DNA from: Chitinophagales bacterium
GTDB taxonomy: Bacteria > Bacteroidota > Bacteroidia > Chitinophagales > UBA2359
Length of the DNA: 64,000 bases
Direction of reading: 5' to 3'
NCBI GenBank assembly: GCA_020636475.1
Contig: JACJXU010000001.1
Location: forward strand, 620,001-684,000
The notes below the pieces were generated by a model. It did not search any database and had not been told where the DNA came from. It worked only from the letters and a program-made list of their open reading frames with translations. The translations under genes were made by a program, and so were the position numbers. The first letter of the stretch is position 1, and each line of letters starts with the position of its first letter. Shown here in pieces: positions 19,262 to 26,523 of the stretch.

Positions 19262-19578
19262 CATTCTTACTATACCGCCTTTTGATAAGCAACTTAAACG
19301 ATTAGCTAAAAAATATCCTTCGCTAAAATCCGATTTTTCTGCCTTATTGGAGAGCTTGGAAAATGAGCCCGAACAAGGTACACCCTTGAGCAAAAACTGC
19401 TTTAAAATACGCTTGGCTATTGGCAGTAAAGGCAAAGGGAAAAGGGCTGGAGCCAGGATTATTACCTGTGTACTCCTTGCCGATACAACTGTTTTTGCTT
19501 ACCATTTACGATAAAACCGACAAAATCACCATTACCGATAAGGAACTCCAAGAGCTTTTGCAGTTTGTAAACGACTAA
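19251..19578 (+). pseudogene. RelE/ParE-type toxin, frameshifted near its end
   Basis: Frame 0 from the ATG at 19251 reads MSYNILTIPPFDKQLKRLAK ... GARIITCVLLADTTVF, a RelE/ParE-superfamily toxin, then stops at 19514 after an atypical YHLR. In the +1 frame the expected ending continues directly as LLTIYDKTDKITITDKELQE and terminates at 19578. The switch lies in a run of five T at 19492-19496: two more or one fewer T would restore the full toxin (VFLLTIYDK or VLLTIYDK). So the copy is inactivated, slippage-regulated, or affected by a sequencing error. The conserved core upstream is intact, and loss of the last strand/helix would probably abolish activity. Confidence 0.65.
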
Positions 19579-19587
19579 TAAAAAAAG

Positions 19588-19773
19588 CCCACACCTACTA
19601 CGGTACGAGCTTTTGCTTTGCTTGCCTTTCAATAGCCTTTTAGCTTGGACACGAGCTATATAAGCTCGCGACAGCTTGAGGCCCACACCTACAACGGTAT
19701 GAGCTTTTACTTTGCTTCTATTTTTATAGCCTTTTATCTTGGACACGAGCTAAACAAGCTCGCGACAGCTTGG
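19588..19773. repeat. Two tandem ~93-bp hairpin repeats
   Basis: Two consecutive units share CCCACACCTAC-ACGGTA, GAGCTTTT-CTTTGCTT, ATAGCCTTTTA, CTTGGACACGAGCT and AGCTCGCGACAGCTTG. Each ends in a stem CGAGCT/AGCTCG with a variable loop. They lie directly downstream of the toxin tail. Confidence 0.75.
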
Positions 19774-19805
19774 TGCGCGCCAGCAAGGATGTTTTAGCAA
19801 CGTAT

Positions 19806-20006
19806 TTACACATTTAAAAATAGCTTAATTTCATTCACAAGCTCAACTTCTGAAACATTCCTACCAATTCTTATAATATCAAATTTTTCATTATCATTTT
19901 TATCAATTATCTCTAAGTCAAAATCGTACATCAACTCTTCATTTTCTGCGTAATTATAAGTTAAAATATATATTAATTTATTTTTTTCATTAAACCTATT
20001 GCACAT
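19806..20006 (-). CDS. Short AT-rich ORF, uncertain
   Basis: 66 codons: MCNRFNEKNKLIYILTYNYA ... ELVNEIKLFLNV. Composition (N, E, K, I, L) is plausible for a small protein, but in-frame stops lie directly upstream and it sits among repeats and a transposase remnant. It may be the tail of a degraded gene. No domain recognised. Confidence 0.3.
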   Translation of the reverse strand: MCNRFNEKNKLIYILTYNYAENEELMYDFDLEIIDKNDNEKFDIIRIGRNVSEVELVNEIKLFLNV

Positions 20007-20235
20007 AGATCAGCATCAATAGTCTACTACTTCAAGTAAGGTAAAATTGATAACCAATTTCAATCTCTCAATAAGTTTTAGTATAGTAATATCTCTTTTC
20101 ATTATTTTACAAATCTGCTGTTTATTAATAGTTTTCACTCACTTAATCCAATAAAATAACACTTTCTATGCATATTACAAATCTAATACATATTCGTTTT
20201 ATACAAAAATATTTGTCGTAATTTTTTAACAATAC

Positions 20236-20321
20236 ACGACACGGGCTACAAAGCCCGCGTCTTTACGGTATGAGCTTTTGCTTTGCTTTTCTTTTAATAG
20301 CCTTTTAGCTTGGATACGAGG
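20236..20321. repeat. Third copy of the hairpin repeat
   Basis: Matches the tandem units at ACGGTATGAGCTTTTGCTTT, TTTTAATAGCCTTTTAGCTTGG and ACGAGG, but in rotated order: the stem (CGGGCT/AGCCCG) comes first. The stem bases differ from the other copies on both sides, keeping pairing. Confidence 0.6.
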
Positions 20322-20356
20322 GTAGTGAATCTATACGGTTGATTTGGATTGTAATT

Positions 20357-20623
20357 GAGAGCCTGTTTAAAAATGATTTAATAAAAGTTTTATAGCGGCA
20401 ATTTTAACCATTCTTGAGCAGATTGTGTAAGGAGTTCATAATTACGGGATAATTTTCTATCATTATCAAACCAAGCAAAGGTTCTCTCCTCTACCCATCT
20501 TTTGGGAATTGGCTTGAACCCTTTATCCTCATCTTTGCGTATGACCGCTTGTATAAGACAGTTAAATTGCTGCTTGACCGTTGCTATAATTTCACCCCTT
20601 GGGGGTACAACAAGCTTCTTTTA
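20357..20623 (-). mobile_element. IS5-family transposase remnant
   Basis: The minus strand from 20620 to the stop at 20390-20392 encodes the C-terminal end of an IS5/IS427-type transposase: ATVKQQFNCLIQAVIRKDED, KGFKPIPKRWVEERTFAWFD and NDRKLSRNYELLTQSAQEWL. The RWVxERTFAW block contains the conserved Glu of the DDE triad with its Y/R-rich flank. The sequence GAGCCTGTTTAAAAA at 20358-20372 downstream fits the terminal inverted repeat of this group. The frame is interrupted upstream at 20621 and the N-terminal two thirds and the other terminus are missing, so it cannot be autonomous. Confidence 0.75.
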
Positions 20624-20643
20624 AAAGCCCTATCAATTTCTAA

Positions 20644-20805
20644 AACAATACGCAACTTTTATACGGTTTTAGTAATATTACAGACTTTGTAAAAAATCAA
20701 AAACAAATTATTGATAAAAATGAGATTCAGAACCTACTTGTGCCGATTGAAGAACGCTACATTACCACAAGCGAAACTTTGAATGCAAAACTTGGGATAA
20801 TATAA
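20644..20805 (+). pseudogene. Orphan ORF tail of unknown origin
   Basis: An open frame without a start codon: NNTQLLYGFSNITDFVKNQK, then QIIDKNEIQNLLVPIEERYI and TTSETLNAKLGII before TAA at 20803-20805. The sequence looks protein-like (helical, charged) and not like noise, so it is probably the end of a gene cut by the insertion sequence. I do not recognise the family. Confidence 0.35.
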
Positions 20806-20851
20806 AGCGATTTCCATGTACCAATAACAAATTTTGGTCTAATGCACAAAA

Positions 20852-20879
20852 AAGCGGCTGCCCAGATGGGCAGCCGCTT
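20852..20879 (-). terminator. Strong Rho-independent terminator
   Basis: A GC-rich 10-bp perfect stem GCGGCTGCCC/GGGCAGCCGC with AGAT loop. It is flanked by A-runs and T-runs on both sides, so it can act on either strand. It ends the large leftward secreted-protein gene whose stop is at 20912. Confidence 0.85.
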
Positions 20880-20911
20880 GCATATTTTTTCTAAATCTCT
20901 TAGCGTTTGTA

Positions 20912-23900
20912 TTATTTCTTAACAAACTTTAGTGTACTTACATTTGCACCACTTCTTACATTAATAAAATAAGCTCCTGACGCTAAATCTTCTACTTCTA
21001 CAATGTAGATATTCTCGCCGGATATGGCTTTTTCGTTTTGTAATTTCACTTCTCTGCCTAATACGTCATAAATGCTGATGTTTATGTCGCTGCTTACTCC
21101 GCTGCTTAGTGTTACGATTAACTTATCGCTGGTAGGAACGGGTGCTACATTCACATTTAGACAATCTTTATTTAGTGTATTAATTTGTTCTACTTTAGAA
21201 ACAATCACTTCTTCACCAAAAACATCTACCTCTTTTAAGCGATAGTAGTATGTTTCGCAATTTTGTACACTCTTATCTGTAAATGCGTAGGCTAATACAG
21301 AATGACTGTCGCCCGCTGCATCTAAGCGTCCTACTTCGCTGAAGTTGATACCATCTTGAGAACGCTCTACGATAAAGTAGGCACTATTTTCTTCGGTTGC
21401 GGTTGCCCAATTTACAAGTACATCTTCTCCTTCTAATGCTACACCAAAACGAAGTAAGTCCACGTCTAATTTACAAGGATTTGTACCTGTAATTTCATCA
21501 TTACAACCTTTTGAATCTGTAATGTCTATGGTATAAGTAGTACCTGCCGTTAAGTTGGAAATTACCAATACATTGCTATTGTAGCCAGTAGCTTGGTAGT
21601 CTCCTTCAAAATTGTAAGGAGGTGTACCGTTAATCGTAATAGTTAAGTCGTAAGCTGTACCTGCTTCGTTACACAAAGTTTCGTGTGCAACAGAGAAAGC
21701 AGTACATTTTGCGCAATAACCGGCATCCGTAACAGATACAAAACAACCATTGGCATCAACCACAAATAATGAATACTCGGTATTATCCGACAAATCGTTA
21801 ATAATAATACTATTTTCAGTATAAGTTTCGTAAGATACTGTACCATCTAAGGTATAAGGACCTTCGCCGCCAGTCCAAGTAATTTCTACAGAGTAGTAAC
21901 CATTTTGTTGCTGTGCTTCAGTACATGGTAATACAACAGCATTAATTGTGAAGCCTGAGCAATCTACCAACACTTCTTCTAATACGGTAACATTTATGGC
22001 ATTAGATAAGTCATAATTGCCCGCTATGTTTCCTGCATTAGCACCTACTTCAAAACCAGACATATCTCCATCATAATGGATACCCCAAATTTGGTATTGT
22101 CCTACGGCATAACCCGCAAAGTCAATCGTGTTCTCACTGCTGATAGCCACGATATTCATATTGCTGTCAGTTACAATAAATTGATAAGTTCCACCTTCTC
22201 CTGCACCATCAATAATAACCGTAATCATGTCTAGTTGTGCATCATTGTTATAAAGCGTTGTTTCGTCTTCAGTAGTAATAGTTCCTGCATTTGCTATAAA
22301 TGTAGGCGTACAATCTTGGCGTGTTACCGCAATAGATTCATCTGTTAAATCAAAACAGCCTGTTAAGTCTGCTGCATTTGCGCCTACTTCGGCACCGCCT
22401 AAAGTGCCGTCGTGTACTAAGCCCCAAATTAGACATATGCCGGGAGCGGCTTCGTCAAAGTTTAATTCTGCACTTTCTGAAATCGCTAATATGTTTCCGG
22501 CTTCGTCGGTTACTACATAAACATAAGTGCCTTCACTGCTGCCTTCTACTGCTATGTTCACTATATCTGCTTCGCCATCGCCTACACAGAATGTTGTTGC
22601 ACTTTCGGTACTGATGTTGCCTGCTGTAAGATTACACTCAACAATCACTTCTTCTTCAACCGTAATTTCTATACCGGGTACAATCAAATCTGCACAAATA
22701 ATTCCTGCATCTATGGCTGCCAAAGCTGCCTCACCACTGGTAATACTGCCATCGGACAAGGCTGTAATAGCTGCTGTTACATCCGCTGGTGCAATACTGA
22801 TACCATGAATATAATATGTTCCGGCAGGTAATCCTTCAAAACTAAATACACCATCTAAGTTGTAATCTACAATATCAAACATTGTTTCATTGTCGGGTAC
22901 ATCGGTTGTAAGTACAAAGGCATACGCATAGTTCTCATTTGCGCCACTTACAGTTGGAGCCTCATTGCTTCCGCCATAAGGAATAAGGGTATTTTCCAAA
23001 CTAATTTCACCTGCGTTGGCTTCGCATATCGGCGTACAGTCTTGGCGCGTTACGGTAATGGCATTGGAAAAATCAAAACATTCACCTGCAACGGCAAAAG
23101 CGTCTGCACCTACTTCTAAGCCACTTAATGTCCCATCATAAGAAAGTCCCCATATCAAACAAACACCAGGTTCGGCAGTTGTAAAATTAAGTACATTTGA
23201 TTCTGAAATAGCTAAAATAATTCCATTTTCATCTGTAACCACATACATATAATTTTCGCCACCAGCATCTGTAGTATTTACTGTAATTAAATCGGCAATT
23301 TCATCTGTTACACAAAATGTAGTAGCATCTTCGGTACTAATCTCACCGGAAGATGCAGTACAAACCGGACAAGCCTCACAAGAACCAAAAGCGTAAGGTC
23401 CGTATGAAGCATCCGAAACGCCCGTAGGTACCGTATAAGTACGATTGCCGTTTCCGGCACCACATGCGCCATCTACCGACTCGTCACTTCCCCAACCTGC
23501 ACCATCATACAAAAATTTAAACTCCACCGTTGAGCCCTCTGCTATGGCAAAAGTAGCTTCCCAGATACCATCGCCATCTGCGTCAGTCATTGGACTTGTA
23601 GTAGGCTCCCAACCTTGGAAACTACCCGCTATATAAGGAGTTGTTACACCATTGCAATTTCCATCTAAATAGAAAGTAACATTTACTTCTGCAGGAGGAA
23701 TAACCGGACAAGCCTCACAAGAACCAAAAGCGTAAGGTCCGTATGAAGCATCCGAAACGCCCGTAGGTACTGTATAAGTACGATTGCCATTTCCGGCACC
23801 ACATGCGCCATCTACCGACTCATCACTTCCCCAACCTGCACCATCGTGTAAAAACTTGAACTCCACCGTTGAGCCCTCTGCTATAGCAAAAGTAGCTTCC

Positions 23901-24949
23901 CAGATACCATCTCCATCTGCGTCAGTCATTGGACTTGTAGTAGGCTCCCAACCTTGGAAACTACCCGCTATATAAGGAGTTGTTACACCATTGCAATTTC
24001 CGTCTAAATAAAAAGTAACATTTACTTCCGCAGGGGGAATAACCGGACAAGTCTCACAACTATTAAAAGCATAGGGTCCGTAGCTTGCAGCACTCACTCC
24101 GGTAGGTACAGTAAAAGAGCGATTGAATCCTCCAAAACCATTATCTACCCCACAAGCAGCCAAGCCAGAACCTTCGTCATTGCCCCAACCAGCAGCTGTC
24201 AAATATTTAAATTGTACGGTAGTTCCTTCTTCAATAGAAAAAGTAGCTTCCCATACACCATCGCTATTAGAGTCAACCATAGGACTCAAAGCAGGATCCC
24301 AACCTTGGAAATCTCCAGCTATGTAAGGGGTTGCACCAGCACTTAAGCAAGTTCCATCTAACAAAAATGTAACTTCGACCGTAGCGGTAACTGTAGCTTC
24401 CGAAACGGTAAAACTTCCTTGATACCAAGTTTCGCCATTTTCACCATTTGCGCCATTTCCGCCGATAGCGCCAATGTAGAAGTTAATATCTCCTTCACCT
24501 GAAGCAGGTGCTTGCCATTGGAACGACCAAGTACCCGAAGTATTAACACTTCCGTGATGAATTTCTTGTCCATCAGGTCCATTGGCAGTTGAAGTGCCTG
24601 CGCCACTAATAAAGCTGTCGTTTGAAGACGAAGTGGACATAGCAAAACCATAATCAACGAAACTAGCACTATTGCTTACAGTTACATTGTAGGTATTGCC
24701 GGGAACATAAGAACTCACTACATTGTTTGATAAGTCCATTAATGTAACCGTTAAATCCGTGCCAAACGCGCCCATTCCTACTGTACCGGGCGTATGGCAA
24801 CCACCATTGCCACAAGTAGAGCCACTCTGTCCGGTCATACCTGTAGGGGGATTACTTGGATAAGCATGAGTGGAGGGTATTAATTGTTGCCAATAATAAA
24901 CGCCAATTAGCACCACAAAAAGCATACTTAAGAGTGTAATTTTTTTCAT
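20912..24949 (-). CDS. Large T9SS-secreted modular protein with Reeler-like and CBM-like repeats
   Basis: 1345 residues. Signal peptide/anchor (1-29), then a Reeler/choice-of-anchor-like domain (about 30-185) starting YPSNPPTGMTGQSGSTCGNG with a cytochrome-like C-x4-CH (CGNGGCH). Three units of about 113 residues follow (VTFYLDGNCNGVTTPYIAGS, FQGWEPTTSPMTDADGDGIW, EFKFLHDGAGWG), resembling starch-binding CBM20/CBM48 beta-sandwiches with DADGDG calcium-like loops. Next come repeats of about 115 residues (STEDATTFCVTDE ... VCLIWGLSYDGTLSGLEVGA). The C-terminus (VPTSDKLIV ... SIYDVLGREV ... LKFVKK) is a T9SS type A sorting domain. Probably a surface polysaccharide-binding or adhesive protein; no catalytic residues seen. 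Confidence 0.8.
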   Translation of the reverse strand: MKKITLLSMLFVVLIGVYYWQQLIPSTHAYPSNPPTGMTGQSGSTCGNGGCHTPGTVGMGAFGTDLTVTLMDLSNNVVSSYVPGNTYNVTVSNSASFVDYGFAMSTSSSNDSFISGAGTSTANGPDGQEIHHGSVNTSGTWSFQWQAPASGEGDINFYIGAIGGNGANGENGETWYQGSFTVSEATVTATVEVTFLLDGTCLSAGATPYIAGDFQGWDPALSPMVDSNSDGVWEATFSIEEGTTVQFKYLTAAGWGNDEGSGLAACGVDNGFGGFNRSFTVPTGVSAASYGPYAFNSCETCPVIPPAEVNVTFYLDGNCNGVTTPYIAGSFQGWEPTTSPMTDADGDGIWEATFAIAEGSTVEFKFLHDGAGWGSDESVDGACGAGNGNRTYTVPTGVSDASYGPYAFGSCEACPVIPPAEVNVTFYLDGNCNGVTTPYIAGSFQGWEPTTSPMTDADGDGIWEATFAIAEGSTVEFKFLYDGAGWGSDESVDGACGAGNGNRTYTVPTGVSDASYGPYAFGSCEACPVCTASSGEISTEDATTFCVTDEIADLITVNTTDAGGENYMYVVTDENGIILAISESNVLNFTTAEPGVCLIWGLSYDGTLSGLEVGADAFAVAGECFDFSNAITVTRQDCTPICEANAGEISLENTLIPYGGSNEAPTVSGANENYAYAFVLTTDVPDNETMFDIVDYNLDGVFSFEGLPAGTYYIHGISIAPADVTAAITALSDGSITSGEAALAAIDAGIICADLIVPGIEITVEEEVIVECNLTAGNISTESATTFCVGDGEADIVNIAVEGSSEGTYVYVVTDEAGNILAISESAELNFDEAAPGICLIWGLVHDGTLGGAEVGANAADLTGCFDLTDESIAVTRQDCTPTFIANAGTITTEDETTLYNNDAQLDMITVIIDGAGEGGTYQFIVTDSNMNIVAISSENTIDFAGYAVGQYQIWGIHYDGDMSGFEVGANAGNIAGNYDLSNAINVTVLEEVLVDCSGFTINAVVLPCTEAQQQNGYYSVEITWTGGEGPYTLDGTVSYETYTENSIIINDLSDNTEYSLFVVDANGCFVSVTDAGYCAKCTAFSVAHETLCNEAGTAYDLTITINGTPPYNFEGDYQATGYNSNVLVISNLTAGTTYTIDITDSKGCNDEITGTNPCKLDVDLLRFGVALEGEDVLVNWATATEENSAYFIVERSQDGINFSEVGRLDAAGDSHSVLAYAFTDKSVQNCETYYYRLKEVDVFGEEVIVSKVEQINTLNKDCLNVNVAPVPTSDKLIVTLSSGVSSDINISIYDVLGREVKLQNEKAISGENIYIVEVEDLASGAYFINVRSGANVSTLKFVKK
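23364..24390 (-). repeat. 339-bp tandem coding repeat, three copies
   Basis: Units begin at 23364, 23703 and 24042 with ACCGGACAAG(C/T)CTCACAA, exactly 339 bp apart. The first two are almost identical at DNA level (about ten scattered differences, nearly all synonymous; one His/Tyr change). The third is clearly diverged. Confidence 0.9.
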
Positions 24950-25125
24950 TATTTTTTAATAATTTTGTAAGCAATGTATTAAATGTCTGCTGTAACATTC
25001 AAAAAAAGTAAAAAACCTTTTTCCTTATAGTTCGCATTTACAATTAACACATTGTCTTTCGTGAATAAAAATGATTTTAAAAAAGTGATTATTTTTGATA
25101 ATATGTTTTATCTGACAGTTGTTTG

Positions 25126-25133
25126 TATATTTG
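25126..25133 (+). promoter_or_regulatory. -7 promoter element of the oxygenase gene
   Basis: TATATTTG, 104 bp before the ATG at 25238. A convincing TTTG -33 box at the normal distance was not found (one TTTG lies 28 bp upstream). Confidence 0.4.
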
Positions 25134-25237
25134 TACTGTGACGAAACGACAAAAATACAGTATTAATAAAAATTAACTATGGCTAAGTTATAAATAATTT
25201 AGCTTTTATTTTAAAAAAAGTAAAAAAAACTAAAATT

Positions 25238-26185
25238 ATGTCATCTATTCCACAAGTAGATTTAAGCAAGTTCTTGGAAGGGAATGAAGCAGAAAGAAAA
25301 CAATTTGTAAAAGACTTAGGTAGTGCTTTTGAAGATGTAGGTTTTGTAGCCGTTGTAAATCACGGTATTCCCGAAAATTTAATAGCACGTCTTTATCAGG
25401 AAGTAAAAGGATTCTTTAGCTTGCCGCTTGAACAAAAAGTAAAAGCCGAGAAAACAGATTTAGCCGGACAACGGGGCTATACGTCCTTTGGAAAGGAACA
25501 TGCAAAACAAAGCAATGTACCCGATTTGAAAGAGTTTTACCAGTATGGACAAACGGTTGAAGATAATGACCCTATAAAAGCCGAATATCCTACAAATGTT
25601 GCTTTTTCAGAAATTGATGAGTTTAACGAATCGCTATACAATGCCTATCGTGCTTTTGAAAAATCGGGTTCTGCCTTGTTACGCGCCATTGCCATTCATT
25701 TAGATTTAGACGAAAATTATTTTGACGATAAAATAAAAAACGGCAACAGTATTTTGCGCGCTATTCATTATCCGCCCATTACACAAGAACCTAAGTCGGC
25801 TATTCGCGCGGAAGAGCACGAAGATATAAATTTGATTACGCTTTTGGTAGGTGCTTCTGCCGAAGGTTTGCAGGTATTGAACAAAGACGGCGAGTGGATT
25901 TCGGTGCTTTCAAAGCCCGGAGAAATTGTGGTAAATGTGGGCGATATGCTACAACGTCTTACCAACAACCGCTTGCGTTCTACTACTCACCGTGTAGTGA
26001 ATCCGCCGCGTGAAATGTGGCATACTTCGCGTTTTTCTATTCCTTTTTTCCTTCACCCGCGCTCTACTATGAGCTTGAATTGCTTGGAAAATTGTATTAC
26101 TACACAAAGACCATTAAGCTACGAACCTATTACCGCAGGCGAGTACTTAGATGAACGCTTACGCGAAATTGGTTTGAAGAAATAA
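25238..26185 (+). CDS. 2-oxoglutarate/Fe(II) oxygenase, isopenicillin N synthase family
   Basis: 315 residues. The N-terminal DIOX_N domain (IPQVDLSKFLEG; FVAVVNHGIPENLIARLYQE) is followed by the 2OG-FeII jelly roll with iron ligands H194 and D196 (EEHEDINLITLLVG), H251 (STTHRVVNPP) and the 2-oxoglutarate-binding R265-x-S267 (RFSIPFF). All key residues are present. Members hydroxylate or oxidise small molecules; isopenicillin N synthase itself is unlikely because beta-lactam genes are absent. Stand-alone gene with its own terminator; substrate unknown. Confidence 0.88.
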   Translation: MSSIPQVDLSKFLEGNEAERKQFVKDLGSAFEDVGFVAVVNHGIPENLIARLYQEVKGFFSLPLEQKVKAEKTDLAGQRGYTSFGKEHAKQSNVPDLKEFYQYGQTVEDNDPIKAEYPTNVAFSEIDEFNESLYNAYRAFEKSGSALLRAIAIHLDLDENYFDDKIKNGNSILRAIHYPPITQEPKSAIRAEEHEDINLITLLVGASAEGLQVLNKDGEWISVLSKPGEIVVNVGDMLQRLTNNRLRSTTHRVVNPPREMWHTSRFSIPFFLHPRSTMSLNCLENCITTQRPLSYEPITAGEYLDERLREIGLKK

Positions 26186-26208
26186 GTTTTTTTATCAAAA
26201 ATAATAAA

Positions 26209-26247
26209 AATCCCCAAAGCTACATCGGAGAAGTAGCTTTGGGGATT
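26209..26247 (+). terminator. Rho-independent terminator of the oxygenase gene
   Basis: Long stem AATCCCCAAAGCTAC/GTAGCTTTGGGGATT followed by TTTTT. It starts 24 bp after the stop codon and is immediately followed by dispersed repeat copy A. Confidence 0.85.
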
Positions 26248-26253
26248 TTTATG

Positions 26254-26458
26254 TAATACCAAAATAGTATGAAAGTTACGTATTGGTTTAGGTATTATTA
26301 AGGGTAAGTATCTGCTCCGAAACTTTGGGGGCAAAACCGCAGTTCTTTCGCTAAATTTTTTCTAAGGCTTCAAAAATTTTTAACGCCCCAAAACTGCTAT
26401 ACGGCGAAAAAAGATTTTTCCCTTTTTAATACGCAATAGCTATTCGATTTTAGTATAA
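26254..26458 (+). repeat. Dispersed hairpin element, copy A (internally deleted)
   Basis: Starts TAATACCAAAATAGTATGAA and ends CGATTTTAGTATA, the same ends as copies at 45.4-45.7 and 54.9-55.3 kb. The central hairpin section is missing, with GGGGGCAAAACCGCAG at the junction. It fills most of the gap between the oxygenase terminator and icmF. Confidence 0.75.
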
Positions 26459-26523
26459 AAAATTGGCGGTAAGTTATTTTCTCAAGACCATAAACATACC
26501 GTGTAGCTACTGCAAAAAAAATC

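Noticed and set aside
19588..20321. Possible CRISPR array from the spaced repeats
   Set aside because: Only three units, 93 bp long, two directly in tandem without spacers, and no cas genes.
24950..25237. Regulatory RNA in the gap between the secreted modular protein and the oxygenase
   Set aside because: AT-rich; only a -7 promoter element was seen.
25238..26185. True isopenicillin N synthase
   Set aside because: Iron and 2OG-binding residues including RxS point to the wide oxygenase superfamily; no beta-lactam genes nearby.
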